Source of the DNA: Hyperoplus lanceolatus
Lineage: Eukaryota > Chordata > Actinopteri > Uranoscopiformes > Ammodytidae
Direction of reading: 5' to 3'
Assembly (NCBI GenBank): GCA_026929865.2
Contig: CM049403.1
Location: 22,396,501-22,460,500 of the forward strand
Length of the DNA stretch: 64,000 bases
This document shows, piece after piece, positions 47,701 to 59,707 of the stretch. Under the pieces are notes generated by a model. That model was not told the origin of the DNA, searched no databases, and saw nothing but the letters and a program-made list of their open reading frames with translations. Position 1 is the first letter of the stretch. Every line of letters starts with the position of its first letter. The position numbers and the translations under genes are program-made.

Positions 47701-48796
47701 CAATTCTGAGGAAGGATTTAATTCCAACCTAATACACATGAAGATTGCCTTTGAAAGGAGAGAGCGAGAAATAATAGAAAGATAAATAGAAGGACTCAAT
47801 TATTGCTTATTGCACTTTCTTGGTAAGTTTCTTTTTTTTATGATTTCACACACTTTGGATTTCTGGACATCTCCCAGCCGACAACAACATAACCATTATG
47901 TTTTTAATATTCTGATGTGGAAAATGAGATGAAAAATTTTTTTTCCATTACATGCTGTGACAAGAGACAAGGCAGTGGTTAAACAAAACACAGAAGCATA
48001 CAGCTCAAATATATGAGGAACACATTGCTATCTCAAGCGAATTATCCCCTGCAAAATCCTCCTGCTTTGTTCTTTCAGCTGGCATTAACTCCTATTTGCT
48101 AGTTGATCCTACAAGCACTTGTTAATTTAAGAAAATTAACACTTTACGATTAAATTGATAGGAAGTCTTTAAGGACCACTGATGTCAACACTCACTGAGA
48201 AAAACATATTGAATCTTTATCACTCATCAATTTATCACTCATCAATATTTTTCTTTTCTTTTTAGAGAAAAAGTCAGATAAAGTGACGCTGCAGTGTGCG
48301 CTGACTGCACAGGAACACACACCAGACAGACCAACTCAGCGACTAACCTGTGAAAACTGTGAAGCATTCATTTGGCCGATCTTCAGCAGACATTTCCCGA
48401 AGTAGTTGGCGGAGACAAAAACAGAGAACATTTGAATTTGGACCTCTGTCATGATTCATGAATGCTAATGGTGCTTGTGTATGATGGATGTGTACACAGA
48501 TGATAGTTTGCGCTTTCATCTCAATATGGTTGAAACTTGTCAATATTGTATCCAGCTTGTTTCACTGCCCCAAAGTGTTGAAAGAAAAGGTGAGAGTGTA
48601 GCAGCAAACATTCTGGTAAATTGATATTTTTGATAAAAATATGCATGTTATCTTGTTGACTACCGCAAGCTGGTGCAAAAGGTATATCATATGCCAATAC
48701 AATTAAATTATTGTTTTTTCATAAAATCCTATTCACAATAGTGCTTCCCATCATGTAGTAATGCATATTCATGTAAGCACAACAGCCTAAATGTCT
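44764..48796. other. No recognised feature
   Basis: 4 kb of unique-looking DNA with short frames only (the longest, 113 codons at 47096, unrecognised) and a 12 bp C run near 46772. Confidence 0.5.
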
Positions 48797-48805
48797 AGTC
48801 TTAGC

Positions 48806-49105
48806 TAGCTTGGCACCGCGCCTACCTTCTTCCGCTCAATTTTAATTTCCCTTCAGTTGTCAGTCTGGGTCCGCGGTATATTTGCGGGTTTTCTCCGCCA
48901 GATTTTTGCCAGTCCAATCAGCGAACAGAGGGAGTGGCCAGTTATGCGATTGGTTATGGCAGATCCAGAGTGGCACTGGGCAGATCCAATAGTTTTAAAC
49001 TTCAACAGACACCCGCCTTCAAGTGAGTTAACACTTGTCAATTGAGCGATTCCAGACCTTCTGTACAAATTAAATGAAGTACGATGGTCTGGTAGGACCA
49101 AGCTA
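48806..49105. mobile_element. Non-autonomous DNA transposon, family A, inverted shorter copy
   Basis: TAGCTTGGC at the left and GGACCAAGCTA at the right. AGTCTTAGC flanks it at 48797-48805 and, displaced by the next element, at 49928-49936. It matches the reverse complement of 28080-28607 at both ends, with the middle missing. Confidence 0.85.
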
Positions 49106-49106
49106 A

Positions 49107-49379
49107 CCCTGCGTTCCAATACCCGTTCAGCATGCCCTCATTCACTTGCCCTAGGCACTTGCCCTCGGGGCAATCCTCGCCGCCGTGTCGTTCCAATTGT
49201 CTGGAAACTGAAGTGAACTTCGTGAGATAGACCCTCGGAGGGCTGAGTGATCGAGTGAAAATCCATGGTCACTCCAAGGTGGATATCACCCCCAGTGCAT
49301 TGCAGTTCGTCTTCTTCTTCTTCTCCTCTTATTTTCCGGTAGACTGTATGCTTTTAGTGACATCGCAGCCACCCACAGG

Positions 49380-49420
<41 letters not shown>

Positions 49421-49925
49421 TATTCCAAAAGCCTCAATTAGCCTATTCTATTTCCATAGGAACAATCCAGTGAATGTATTGCAGTTTACACATTGTTGCT
49501 ATAACACCAATGGCTGCCAATTATAGGACTATTTAAAACAAATGTTTTTGGTTGAAACTAACAAAAATAAGAAAATACGTCGGAGCAAACAATTTACATG
49601 TGTAAGTAACAATATCTTGATAATCTGAGTTACTATGTCGAAATGCAATGTTTGTTATGCTATGGAAATGTCTTTTTGCAATATAATATAGGCTACCTTA
49701 GTAGGATGTCATAATTCTGTATTATTTGCATTCAGAACTACCTATGTAACTGACGGTCCATTGCGAGTACAAGGGCAAGTGGGTTCCATTTAAATTCCCC
49801 GCTCCTCCCCCGCCCAGTCTCCCTCCGTGCTCCAAATTCCCTCTGTGCAACGTATGCTGGTACGTCATACCAAGGGCTGAGGGTAAATGAACGAGGGGAA
49901 GCGCAACTACTAATGGAATGCAGCT
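49107..49925. mobile_element. DNA transposon inserted at the edge of family A (TAA TSD, Harbinger-like)
   Basis: Starts CCCTGCGTTCCAATACC and ends ACTAATGGAATGCAGCT, imperfect inverted ends. TAA lies on both sides (49104-49106, 49926-49928). A 3 bp TAA duplication fits PIF/Harbinger. It contains an (AT)n run at 49383-49416 and no transposase. Confidence 0.72.
49383..49416. repeat. (AT)n microsatellite
   Basis: AT dinucleotide run inside the Harbinger-like element. Confidence 0.95.
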
Positions 49926-49936
49926 TAAGTCTTAGC

Positions 49937-50851
<915 letters not shown>

Positions 50852-51104
50852 AAACAGTGGGATTTCAATCGCTGCAGGCGAAGAGGGACCCCTGCTAGAA
50901 CATGGCATGGCATCACGACTGTTCAGGGATGCCTCTCACACTCTCCCCTCAAGCTTTTCAACACAGCATGCCAAGCTTGATGACCTTGAGGCTGGTGAGG
51001 GACCAGGGTGCCAGGTGAGGGGGCTGGTCTTCCAGGTTTTAAACATGCCCCCATCACAGCAGTGCCTGTGAGACAGGTGTCAGCACTCAGCCCCTCACCG
51101 GTAC

Positions 51105-51138
<34 letters not shown>
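51105..51138. repeat. (CA)n microsatellite
   Basis: CA run. Confidence 0.95.
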
Positions 51139-51142
<4 letters not shown>

Positions 51143-51600
51143 TGCTGGTAGTCATTACCTGAATATAAACTAAACTGGAGACTGTGTAATGCTCTCAACC
51201 CTCCATGAAAACGGCAACTAATTAGCCCCTTACTACTTCCGATCATGCTAAGCATGGGGCAGTTCACTGTCATCATCATAAATAAATTAAAAGAGGAACA
51301 GATAAAGGACTCATTATGTCACAATGACAGGAAGCCTAGCAATATGGCTGACGTGTTGACAGACCCAAAATAAAATGGAAATGTCCCAACAGCTGAATGT
51401 AATGGAGCCTTTTGAAAGGCCATTTTTAGATAAAAATAATTATTTCATCTTCGCCAAAATTATTCCATGTGGGTTTTGGAACCAATACTTCCATTCAGAC
51501 TTACAGACTGCATACAGCAGGCCTTCATCTTATCTTAATCACATTAATTTAAAAAACAAAAACAAAAACTCTTATCTTTATACAATACTGAAGAAAAACA
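51139..51600. other. No recognised feature
   Basis: Non-coding DNA; the frame at 51375-51815 runs on into repeat X and is not recognised. Confidence 0.45.
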
Positions 51601-52288
51601 GAATATTGTGGAGAGACGCCAAGATCGTTTTCCGGCATGTGGCAGTGCCACGGCGACCACTGCCATACAATGGCTTGAGCCGTTCAGTAACGGAAATGCC
51701 AGTCCAAAAGTGGTATTCTGCGACCGGCACGCCCCGCCTCCCCCCTATAATTTCACGACAGGTATTGCCTTTACGGCAGAGGCAGGTAAAGCTAAATATA
51801 GTTGGTCTTTATTGACACTATATCACAACATAACGCCGTAAATAAATGGATTTATTCATGTCTCTGGTCCTTTCCGTTGTAATGATATGTGCGATCTGTT
51901 TGTTGTTGCTTTTGAAATGACAGAGGCTTTATAAAACAGTTGGACTTGCTCCGGTCTCGGTAGTTAGCCTAGCCTCCTGAGCAGGTCTGACTGATCGATA
52001 ACAGAGAATTAGCCCTGACTACAGAGGCAGGTTGCTATATATACAGTATCTCACAAAAGTGAGTACACCCCTCACATTTCTTCACATTTTTCTTTATATC
52101 TTTCCATGGGACAACACTGAAGAAATGACACTTTGATACAATGTAAAGTAGTCAGTGTACAGCTTGTATAACAGTGTAAATTTACTGTCCCCTCAAAATA
52201 ACTCGACACACAGCCATTAATGTCTAAACTGCTGGCAACAAAAGTGAGTACACCCCTTAGAAAAATTTTACAAATTGGGCCCAAAGTG

Positions 52289-52597
52289 TCAATATTTTGC
52301 TTTGCCATCATTATTTTCTAGCACTGCCTTAACCCTCTTGGGCATGTAGTTCACTAGAGCTTCACAGGTTGCAACTGGAACCCTCTTCCACCCATTTATG
52401 ACAGCATCACAGAGCTGGTGGATATTAAAGACCTTGCGCTCCTCCACCTTCTGTTTGAGGATGCCCCAAAGATGCTCAATAGGGTTTAGGTCTGGAGACA
52501 TGTTTGGCCAGGCCATAACCTTTACCCTCAGCTTTTTTAGCAAGCCACTGGTCGTCTTGGAGGTGTGTTTGGGGTCGTTATCATGTTGCAATACCAC
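52289..52597 (-). pseudogene. Tc1 transposase C-terminal third, inverted copy (open)
   Basis: A 102-residue open frame with QHDNDPKHTS, the second catalytic Asp, and SPDLNPIEHLWG, the catalytic Glu, with 34 residues between them (DD34E). It ends as Tc1-like transposases usually do (PKRVKAVLENN). Without the first catalytic Asp or the DNA-binding domain it cannot act alone. It is in better condition than the direct copy on the other side. Confidence 0.92.
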
Positions 52598-52614
52598 CCT
52601 GCGGCCCAGTTTAC

Positions 52615-53440
52615 GAAGGTTGAGTGCACGTGGTCAGCGTCGTACACAGAGGTTGGCTTTGGAAAATAGACGTATGAGTGCTGCCAGCATTGCTGAAGGG
52701 CTTGAAGGGGTGGGGGGTCAACCTGTCAGTGCTCAGACCATACGCCGCACTCTGCATCATACTGGTCTACATGGCTGTCATCCCAGAAGGAAGCCTATTC
52801 TAAAGATGATGCACAAGAAACCCCACAAAAAGTTTGCTGAAGACAAACAGACTACGGACATGGATTACTGCAACCATGTCCTGTGGTCTGATGAGACCAA
52901 GATACATTTATTTGGTTCAGATGGTGTTAAGAGTGTGGAGCGGCAACCAGGTGAGGAGTACAAAGACAAGTGTGTCTTGCCTATAGTCAAGCATGGTGGT
53001 TGGAGTGTCATGGTCTGGGGCTGCATGAGTGCTGCCAGCACTGGGGATCTACAGTTCATTGAATTCTAACATGTACTGTGACATACTGAAGCAGAGCATG
53101 ATCCCCTCCCTTCATAAACTGGGCCGCAGGGCAGTACTGCAACATGATAACGACCCCAAACACACCTCCGAACGACCACTGGCTTGCTAAAGAAGCTGAG
53201 GGTAAAGGTTATGGACTGGCCAAGCATGTCTCCAGTCTTAAACCCTATTGAGCATCTTTGGGGCATCCTCAAACGGGAGATGGAGGAGCGCAAGGACTCT
53301 AATATCCACCAGCTCCTTGATGTCGTCATGAATGGGTAGAAGAGGGTTCCAGTGGCAACCTGTGAAGCTCTAGTGAACTACATGCCCAAGAGGGTTAAGG
53401 CAGTGCTAGAAAATAATGATGGCAAAACAAAATATTGACA
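52615..53440 (+). pseudogene. Tc1 transposase, middle and C-terminal part, broken
   Basis: Open from about 52615 to 53069 with RMSAASIAEGLEG (end of the helix-turn-helix region), VSAQTIRRTLHH, and VLWSDETKIHLFGSDG with the first catalytic Asp. A stop occurs after DLQFIEF. The frame then resumes with LHKLGRRAVLQHDNDPKHTS, shifts at 53170 and is full of stops, ending with readable transposase codons to about 53440. The N-terminal 50 or so residues are absent, replaced by the inverted C-terminal copy. Confidence 0.92.
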
Positions 53441-53708
53441 CTTTGGGCCCAATTTGGACATCTTTTCTAAGGGGTGTACTCACTTTTGTTGCCAGCAGTT
53501 TAGACATTAATGGCTGTGTGTCGAGTTATTTTGAGGGGACAGTAAATTTACACTGTTATACAAGCTGTACACTGACTACTTTACATTGTATCAAAGTGTC
53601 ATTTATTCAGTGTTGTCGCATGGAAAGATATAAAGAAAAATGTGAAGAAATGTGAGGGGTGTACTCACTTTTGTGAGATACTGTAGCAGGGGGTGACAAT
53701 ATTGCCTA

Positions 53709-53780
53709 GTGCTCGCTTAGCTCAGCGGGTAGGTAGTTCACTTATGAAACAGTAGACCTGAGTTTGCGTCCTGCCCGGGT
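53709..53780 (+). repeat. tRNA-like stretch in repeat X
   Basis: GCTTAGCTCAGCGGGTAGG resembles an A box and GAGTTTGCGTCCTG a decayed B box. The right copy of X has the same stretch on the minus strand at about 60040-60115. It is a SINE head, not a tRNA gene: no acceptor stem or clover-leaf pairing is evident. Confidence 0.55.
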
Positions 53781-53934
53781 TGTTTCTTTGCATCTCTTGA
53801 CTAGACATTTAGAATTTTTTCACTATATTCTATCAAGGTAGGCCTACAGGGTCCTATCGTTTAACACTGATTCAGTGTCATAAACTTTTGGTACTATTTG
53901 TGTGCCACTGTCACCTGCCATTTATACTAATAAT

Positions 53935-55056
53935 CAGTGTTGGGAACGTTACTTAAAAAAAGTAATTAGTTATAGTTACTCACTACTTGTTCCAAAAAGT
54001 AACTGAGTTAGTAACTGAATTATTTTATAATAGAAGTAACTAGTTACCAGGGAAAGTAACTATTTGCGTTAGCCTACTGTAAAAAAAAGAAATTTGCTGT
54101 ATGTCAACAAATTTGGATTTTTCTGAGCAGTTTTCACAAGTCAGTTGAAATGAGTAGAACAGACAGGTAGGCCTACTTGTAGGCTACATAACCTTTAATA
54201 TTTATTGCACATCAACATACAGCAAGAGGTTTATCCTGCACTAAGCCTAGCCTATTTTGTTCTCAACAAAAGTAGTAGAGGGAATTGCTGAATGTAGGCT
54301 ATCGTGCTGATCTGCTATATCACTGGATTCACTTCAGGGGTGTCGGCTAAAACACCACTTAAGGCCAAAAACGTCAGACTATGAAGCATGAGACGATGAG
54401 AGGAGGAGTAAGGATTTATCCTATGTTTATTTCCTTCTTTAACATGCACAGCAGCATACAGATCCCAGGAAAATAACAGTAGCAATATTCGGCTCATGAT
54501 GACACGCTAAACAACTGTTGCAACCGGCGAATCGCGGCTGTTTAATAACGTGCATAAATTATAATTTATAGAGATCGGGAAACTCCATGCACTTACTCTC
54601 AAGGGCGATGCAAACAAACTCAGGGAGAGCATGTTTCAACCGTGGATTGATAGGTGGTTACTGCGGCAACGTGCACGCTCACACAACAGAGAGAGAAAGA
54701 AAAAGAAACTTCACTAAACAGGCGCTCTGGCTGACTGACGTGACGGCGCTAACTGAGTTATAATGTCATCCACACTGAATAAAACACATCTTAAAACAGT
54801 ATAAGAAATAACAATCGCTTATCTTGTTGTTAACCCACCGTTCTCCTTACTAGCAGTTTGTGTAGTATAGAGCCAGGGGTGCTTTCAGATTACACAGTTT
54901 ATTCAATCAATTCATAGTAATGCACTGCATTTAACATTCAGTAACGATAACGGCGTTGTAACGACGGAAAAAATAATTAGTTAGATTACGCCGTTACTGA
55001 AAAAAGAACGGCGTTATTTAACACCGTTATTTTAAACGGCATTATTCCCAACACTG
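53935..55056. mobile_element. Non-autonomous hAT element (1122 bp), 8 bp TSD
   Basis: Starts CAGTGTTGGGAACGTTACTT and ends ATTATTCCCAACACTG. CTAATAAT lies on both sides (53927-53934, 55057-55064). The other X copy has the empty site. Subterminal GTAACTA/GTTACT repeats are typical of this abundant fish family. No transposase seen. Confidence 0.93.
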
Positions 55057-55449
55057 CTAATAATAATACATTTAATTTATAGGCGCCTTTCAAGACACCC
55101 AAGGTCACCTTACAAAGCATAAAATTGTCATAAAATCATTAACCCTTGTGTGGTGTTCGGGTCTGTGGGACCCATTTTCATTTTTATCAAAAGAAAAATT
55201 ATACTATAAATTATAATTTCAAACTGAGACTCATTGGCCTTGGCTCATTTACTGTGAAGAACATATATAAGAAAAAAATTGGTCAACACACACTTTAAAC
55301 CCCCACTACACATTTATATTACATTCAGGATCTTCGGGTCCAGGGCTAATAAAAGTGTGAAAATTGTAGGTTTTGGAAGCGAGAGAAGCTTTTAAAGATG
55401 ATGGGTTTCAGAATGGGAGGATCACTCACTCTCTCATGATCATTACTCA

Positions 55450-55917
55450 TCATAAACTGTTTATTAGGGGTCGGGTCTCGGGGGCAGCAGCTCGAGCAGG
55501 GGGCCCTAAACTTCTCCTTCTCGGGCCACAGTAACCAGCTCTGACTGGGGGATCCTGAGGCGTTCCCAGATCAGGGTGGAGATATAATCTCTCCACCTTG
55601 TCCTGAGTCTTTCCTGAGGCCTCCTTCCAGCTGGACGTGACAGGAACACCTCCCCAGGGAGGCGCCAAGGGGGCATCCTGACCAGATGCCCGAACCACCT
55701 CAACTGGCTCCTTTCTACACGTAGGAGTAGCATCTCTACTCCAAATCTTTCAGGATGATTGAGCTTATCTCCCCAACTCTAAGGGAGACATCAGCCACCC
55801 TCCTGAGAAAACCAATTTCGGCCACTTGTACCTGCGATCTAGTTCTTTGGGTCATGAACCAGCCTTTATGACCATAGGTGAGAGTGGGAACCAAGATCGA
55901 CCGGTAGATCAACTCAC
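55450..55917 (-). pseudogene. RTE/Rex-like LINE reverse transcriptase, C-terminal part
   Basis: Minus-strand frames encode VPTLTYGH, LLLRVERSQLRWFGHLVRMP, RTRWRDYIS and ELLPPRPDP, the C-terminus of a very common fish non-LTR retrotransposon. It continues the frame of 57886-58215 once the L2-like insertion is removed. It ends near an AATAAACAG tail at 55460. Clade named by resemblance only. Confidence 0.85.
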
Positions 55918-56207
55918 TTTTAAAAAATCTTGTTTGTCGACTACGACAAAAAATTGTATAGGAAATTTTATAGGAACAAAACCACCTTCCCTTTATTTAG
56001 TAGGAAAAGGATTATTGAGGCAGTTTTCATGTCTGTCCTTGATTACGGTGATGTGGTTTACCGGCATGCATCACATTCATGTCCTCCCTTTAAGAGAGAC
56101 GTGACGCACATTGGCACATTTTTATTTACAAAGCCTTGTCCAGGAAGCTTCCTCGATATTTAACAGAAATGCTGCAAATTTCAGATGGGCTTTATCAGAC
56201 CCGCTCC

Positions 56208-57451
56208 CATACCCGTCGCTATATGGGCGGGCCATAGGGGGCCGGGCCCGCCCCCAGAAATGCTTGTGCCCCCCCACTTGGGGCACAGATCTCTCAAAAA
56301 AAATTACTTTCATTTTTATTTTATACTATCATAGTAGCTCATTTTGTGTTGATAAATAATAATGTTGCATTCTTTATCATCAAAACATTTAAAATCTAAA
56401 TAAACAATGGTGTGATTTTGTTTGATTGATGGGAGTCTATCTACACTGAAAAGAAAGTAAGGCTACGTAGGCCTACGTAATACGTCAATGCAGCCGCTCA
56501 ACAGTTACCGCGCATTTTGAAAGTGAAGCTGGATGAGTTTTCGCCAGCTTACTATTTCATTTCTAGTTTATCATAATCGATATTCGGTAACGGTTGAAAA
56601 GCCCACCAACAGTCTCCTCTGCCAAATCGGATCGTCAAACTGTTGTCACTTTTCGAGCCGCATGACAGACTACAATCCGAAATTATGGACTTGTTCAGCG
56701 CGGTGACACTTCTGATTGCGTAAAGCCACAGTTTTGCTCTGTGGGAACTTTGCGCTCCTCCAGCCACGGCCATTGAGGCTGTGCCGGAGACCGACCCCGG
56801 TCCAAGCAAGAGAAGACGCACAATTTACAAGAACCTCCGCGGATTTGCAGTTGAGGAAACAGTTGGTCCGTCAGAAAGTGACATAGACGAAAGTATTTTA
56901 CAGTGTTATCGATGCTGTGCAAGGAGAGATGGATGCGCGTTTTGGAGAGCGCAGTAGCGAGCTCATTGGCGCACTGGCTGCTTTGAACCCGGAGGCCGAA
57001 AGATATGTTGATGAGGAGGTTGAGCTCGGAGAAACGCCGCCTCCCGCTGTACTAATAGAAGGGACTGGAGAGAGCACAGCCCTGCCTCCACTCAAAGTAG
57101 GCTACCGTGTGTGTGTGTGTGTGTGTGTAATGGCAATGCATATCCCTCTGTTGACTGCTTTAAAATGCAATGTTTGAGATATGCGTCTGGTGTTAGGCTA
57201 CATCTAATTGTCAAGTGTTTTATGGATATTCATAACATTGCTTCTATGTAATGTAGGCCTATTGCTTTAAATTATGAGGACTGATGTTATAGGCTAGGCT
57301 ACCGCTGTTGGTTAGTTTAACGTGATGATTACGTGCTGCGCGAATAGAGTATAGGACTATTAAAAATATACGTACTGTCGGCTAATAATAATTGTGCCCC
57401 CCTATGCATTTCATATGCCCCCCTTAAGACTGAGGTCTGGCGACGGGTCTG
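56208..57451 (+). mobile_element. hAT element (1244 bp), 8 bp TSD CCCGCTCC
   Basis: Starts CATACCCGTCGC and ends GCGACGGGTCTG. CCCGCTCC lies on both sides (56200-56207, 57452-57459). It interrupts the L2-like LINE and carries a fragment of its own transposase. A short (GT)n is at 57106-57128. Confidence 0.9.
56760..57095 (+). pseudogene. hAT transposase fragment (ZMYM1-like type)
   Basis: Reads SKRRR, FAVEETVG and, after a shift near 56895, VIDAVQGEMDARFGERSSEL and IGALAALNPEAERYVDEEV. The xxVxDxxxxEMxxRF pattern followed by ALxxLNPE matches hAT transposases of the type related to ZMYM1 and TTF-domain proteins. The zinc-binding N-terminus and the RNase-H catalytic core with C-terminal dimerisation region are missing. 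Confidence 0.6.
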
Positions 57452-57885
57452 CCCGCTCCATTGACATGCTTATGCTTTATGTCCTACAAGCCCGGTCTGA
57501 GCTGGGAAAGACAGCTTTTAGCTTCAGTGCCCCCGACTCCTGGAATAACTTACAGCAACAAATTAAACTAAATACCTTCATATCTTTTAACCAATTTAAA
57601 CAAACTATCTTAAATCTGCCAAACTCTACCTGTAACTGTTTTAATTAGACTATATTGTACATTCCCCCATTTCATTTTAATTGCTGCCACTCTTCACCAC
57701 TATGTAAATGTTTCAATTGTTTTTTTTCTCTTCACCTGTTGTTGTGTATTTGATGTTTTTGCATTGAATATTGTTTATGTATTGTTGTTTTTCCTTTGAA
57801 TTTGCTTTGAACTCGACATCATTGTAAATGAGGGTCACCCCTCAATTGGTCTCTCGAGGATAAATAAGATAGAAGAGAAGATCAA

Positions 57886-58215
57886 GAGCTTAGCCTTCCA
57901 ACTCAACTCTCTTTTTGGCACAACAGTGCAGTAGAGCAAGTGCAATATCGCCCCCGCTGCTCCGATTCTCTGGCCAAACTCAGGCTCCATTGTTCCCTCC
58001 CTCGCAAACAAGACTCCAAGGTACTTGAACTCCTTCACTTGGGGTAGGGACTCATTCCCCATCTGGAGTAGACAATCCATAGGTTTCTACTGAGAACCAT
58101 GGCCTCAGATTTAGAGGTGCTGATCCTCATGCCAAATGCTTCACAGTCGGCTGTGAAGGTCACAGACCGATGATGTCATCAGGACCACATCATTTGCATA
58201 AAGCAGTGATGAGAT
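57886..58215 (-). pseudogene. RTE/Rex-like LINE reverse transcriptase, upstream part
   Basis: Encodes LLYANDVVLMTSS, the YxDD catalytic box with the first Asp changed to Asn, then SLPQVKEFKYLGVLF and KRELSWKAKLL. The reading continues in 55450-55917. Further upstream domains (endonuclease, most of RT) are absent because the LINE is 5' truncated. Confidence 0.85.
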
Positions 58216-58937
58216 CACAGTGAGGATCACAATTCTGAAATTTCAAAATCTGACAGTGACTCTGAAGCAGAGAATGACATTGAGCATCAGCTATAGTAGT
58301 TCCAAAACGAAGACACAGGACCAGCCTTCAGCAGCCAGCCCTAGGACCAGCCCATTAGCTTTGTAGAGTAAAGTGACCTGAATGGGTTAAATTTCCAATT
58401 AATTTCAAATAAATTAAAATCAATAGTTATGAAAAACCCTGCTTAATTTGTTGAATTTATTCACATATCTTTTTTTATAATAGTTTTTCTTGTTTTATTA
58501 CATTTTATTCAAAAACAGACAAAAAACAAGTGGTGTTTTAATTCATAAATGTGATCTAACAAAGGTAAAGGGCAAATATTAATCATATATGCTGTTTATA
58601 TTTCTTGCAAATAGGATGAAGTAATCATCTGTTGAGTATTTTAACATAACATTTTTGATTGTGTTGAATTAAAACGCCTAAAATGCAGTGGGTCCACCAG
58701 ACCCACGAACACTGGCTGTGTAACAACAATATGAACACCACACAAGGGTTAAAAACACGACATTGTGGAAAAACAAAACAACAAAACAAAATTATATAAA
58801 TATGATAACTTCAACATATTTGGTCCCAAAAACTTCAGAATCAATCAAGAATGCACACCTTCGGGCCGTGCCGATCTGACTAACATTCAGAGAGATATGC
58901 AGTCACAGACACACAGACAGACAGACGTTTCTTGCTT

Positions 58938-59035
<98 letters not shown>

Positions 59036-59038
59036 CAG
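58938..59038. repeat. (GATA)n microsatellite
   Basis: About 25 GATA units directly after a GACAGACAGACG LINE-tail-like sequence. Confidence 0.97.
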
Positions 59039-59040
59039 AT

Positions 59041-59217
59041 GTACCATTCCCTACTGGCACCTACCATTTTTCCACTGGCATCCCACTAATAGTAATGGTA
59101 TGTACCATTCCCTACTGGCACCTACCATTTTTCCACTGGCATGCCACTAATATTAATGGTATTTACCATTCCCTACTGGCACCTACCGTTTTCCCACTGA
59201 CATGCCACTCATGTCCT
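59041..59217. repeat. 61 bp tandem repeat, three units
   Basis: ACCATTCCCTACTGGCACCT recurs at 61 bp spacing (units start 59041, 59102, 59163), each ending with a CCACTAAT...AATGGTAT block. The third unit is diverged. Not coding. Confidence 0.93.
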
Positions 59218-59251
59218 GTGGTATTTGCCAGTTCATACTGGCAAATACCAC
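59218..59251. other. Perfect 15 bp hairpin after the tandem repeat
   Basis: GTGGTATTTGCCAGT, loop TCAT, then the exact complement. No T-run follows, and this is a eukaryote, so it is not a bacterial-type terminator. Confidence 0.85.
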
Positions 59252-59707
59252 TCGATCCAGCTGCAGAATCATTTTGATAACAACAAATATATGATTGGCA
59301 ATACATGATGAAAGCATAAATTAATAATGTCAAAAGTGTGAAAACTAAAATTCAAGTAAAATAAGTAAGAAACACTTGAATGAAGATGTGTGTAAACCGA
59401 TCTGTGTCAAATTGCAATCAAATATATAGAAAAAGGTTAAGTTTAACTTACATTTTTAATGTCAAAATGTACCCAAATGCAGAACACAGACACAGGAGAT
59501 AGCTGGAGTTTAGGACACTTTATTTATGGAGGATGGTTGGGAGTAGAGGGGGCGATGGTGAATGTGGTGGGCAGGCTGGGTCTTCTTTCATGAGTCGGAA
59601 ATTCTATGGTGATTAGAAACAACACATTACTATGTCTGAATTTACTGATTAAAAATTATCTAAGCAAAAACTTTGATAAGGCTGACCTCAGCATTCACAC
59701 CTTTTAT
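59252..59707. other. Spacer between X copies, no recognised feature
   Basis: AT-rich DNA; no ORF or repeat. Confidence 0.5.

Larger units (their letters stand above)
52044..53683 (+). mobile_element. Rearranged Tc1-like transposon (1640 bp, TA target)
   Basis: Starts CAGTATCTCACAAAAGTGAG, ends with its reverse complement, and is bounded by TA. The right copy of X shows the uninterrupted TA site. The left 560 bp are an inverted duplicate of the element's own right 570 bp, including the C-terminal part of transposase, so the normal 5' end and DNA-binding domain are missing. Confidence 0.93.
55918..57885 (+). pseudogene. L2-like LINE fragment, split by a hAT element
   Basis: The left part (55918-56207) encodes RKRIIEAVFMSVLDYGDVVY and nearby RT residues; the right (57452-57885) encodes MLYVLQARSELGKTAFSFSAPDSWNNLQ in broken frames and a tail with GATAAATAAGATAG. 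AGATCAA occurs at both junctions, as a target duplication. It shares motifs with the L2-like copy at 41461-42710. Confidence 0.83.
55143..58748. mobile_element. piggyBac-type element (3.6 kb) hosting nested LINEs
   Basis: Inverted ends CCCTTGTGTGGTGTTC and GAACACCACACAAGGG with TTAA at 55139-55142 and 58749-58752; the other X copy shows the single TTAA. About 2.7 kb of it is a later LINE insertion. A short acidic coding-like stretch near 58235-58375 (ISKSDSDSEAEND) could be a transposase remnant, but no catalytic region is seen. Confidence 0.9.
51617..58865 (+). repeat. Repeat X, left copy, interrupted by three transposons
   Basis: X is about 865 bp. Its pieces here are 51617-52043, 53686-53934, 55065-55142 and 58753-58865; together they match 59708-60566 in reverse. 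It begins CGCCAAGATCGTTTTCCGGC and ends ATGCACACCTTCGGG. Class unknown: it contains a tRNA-like stretch and, in antisense, a LINE/SINE-tail-like block (AAGGTGACCTTGGGTGTCTT). The frame at 51608-51841 is also present in the other copy but is unrecognised. Confidence 0.85.

Noticed and set aside
53709..53780. tRNA gene
   Set aside because: The B box is decayed, no clover-leaf is evident, and it is duplicated as part of repeat X.
59218..59251. Rho-independent terminator
   Set aside because: Eukaryotic DNA, no T-run, no upstream gene.
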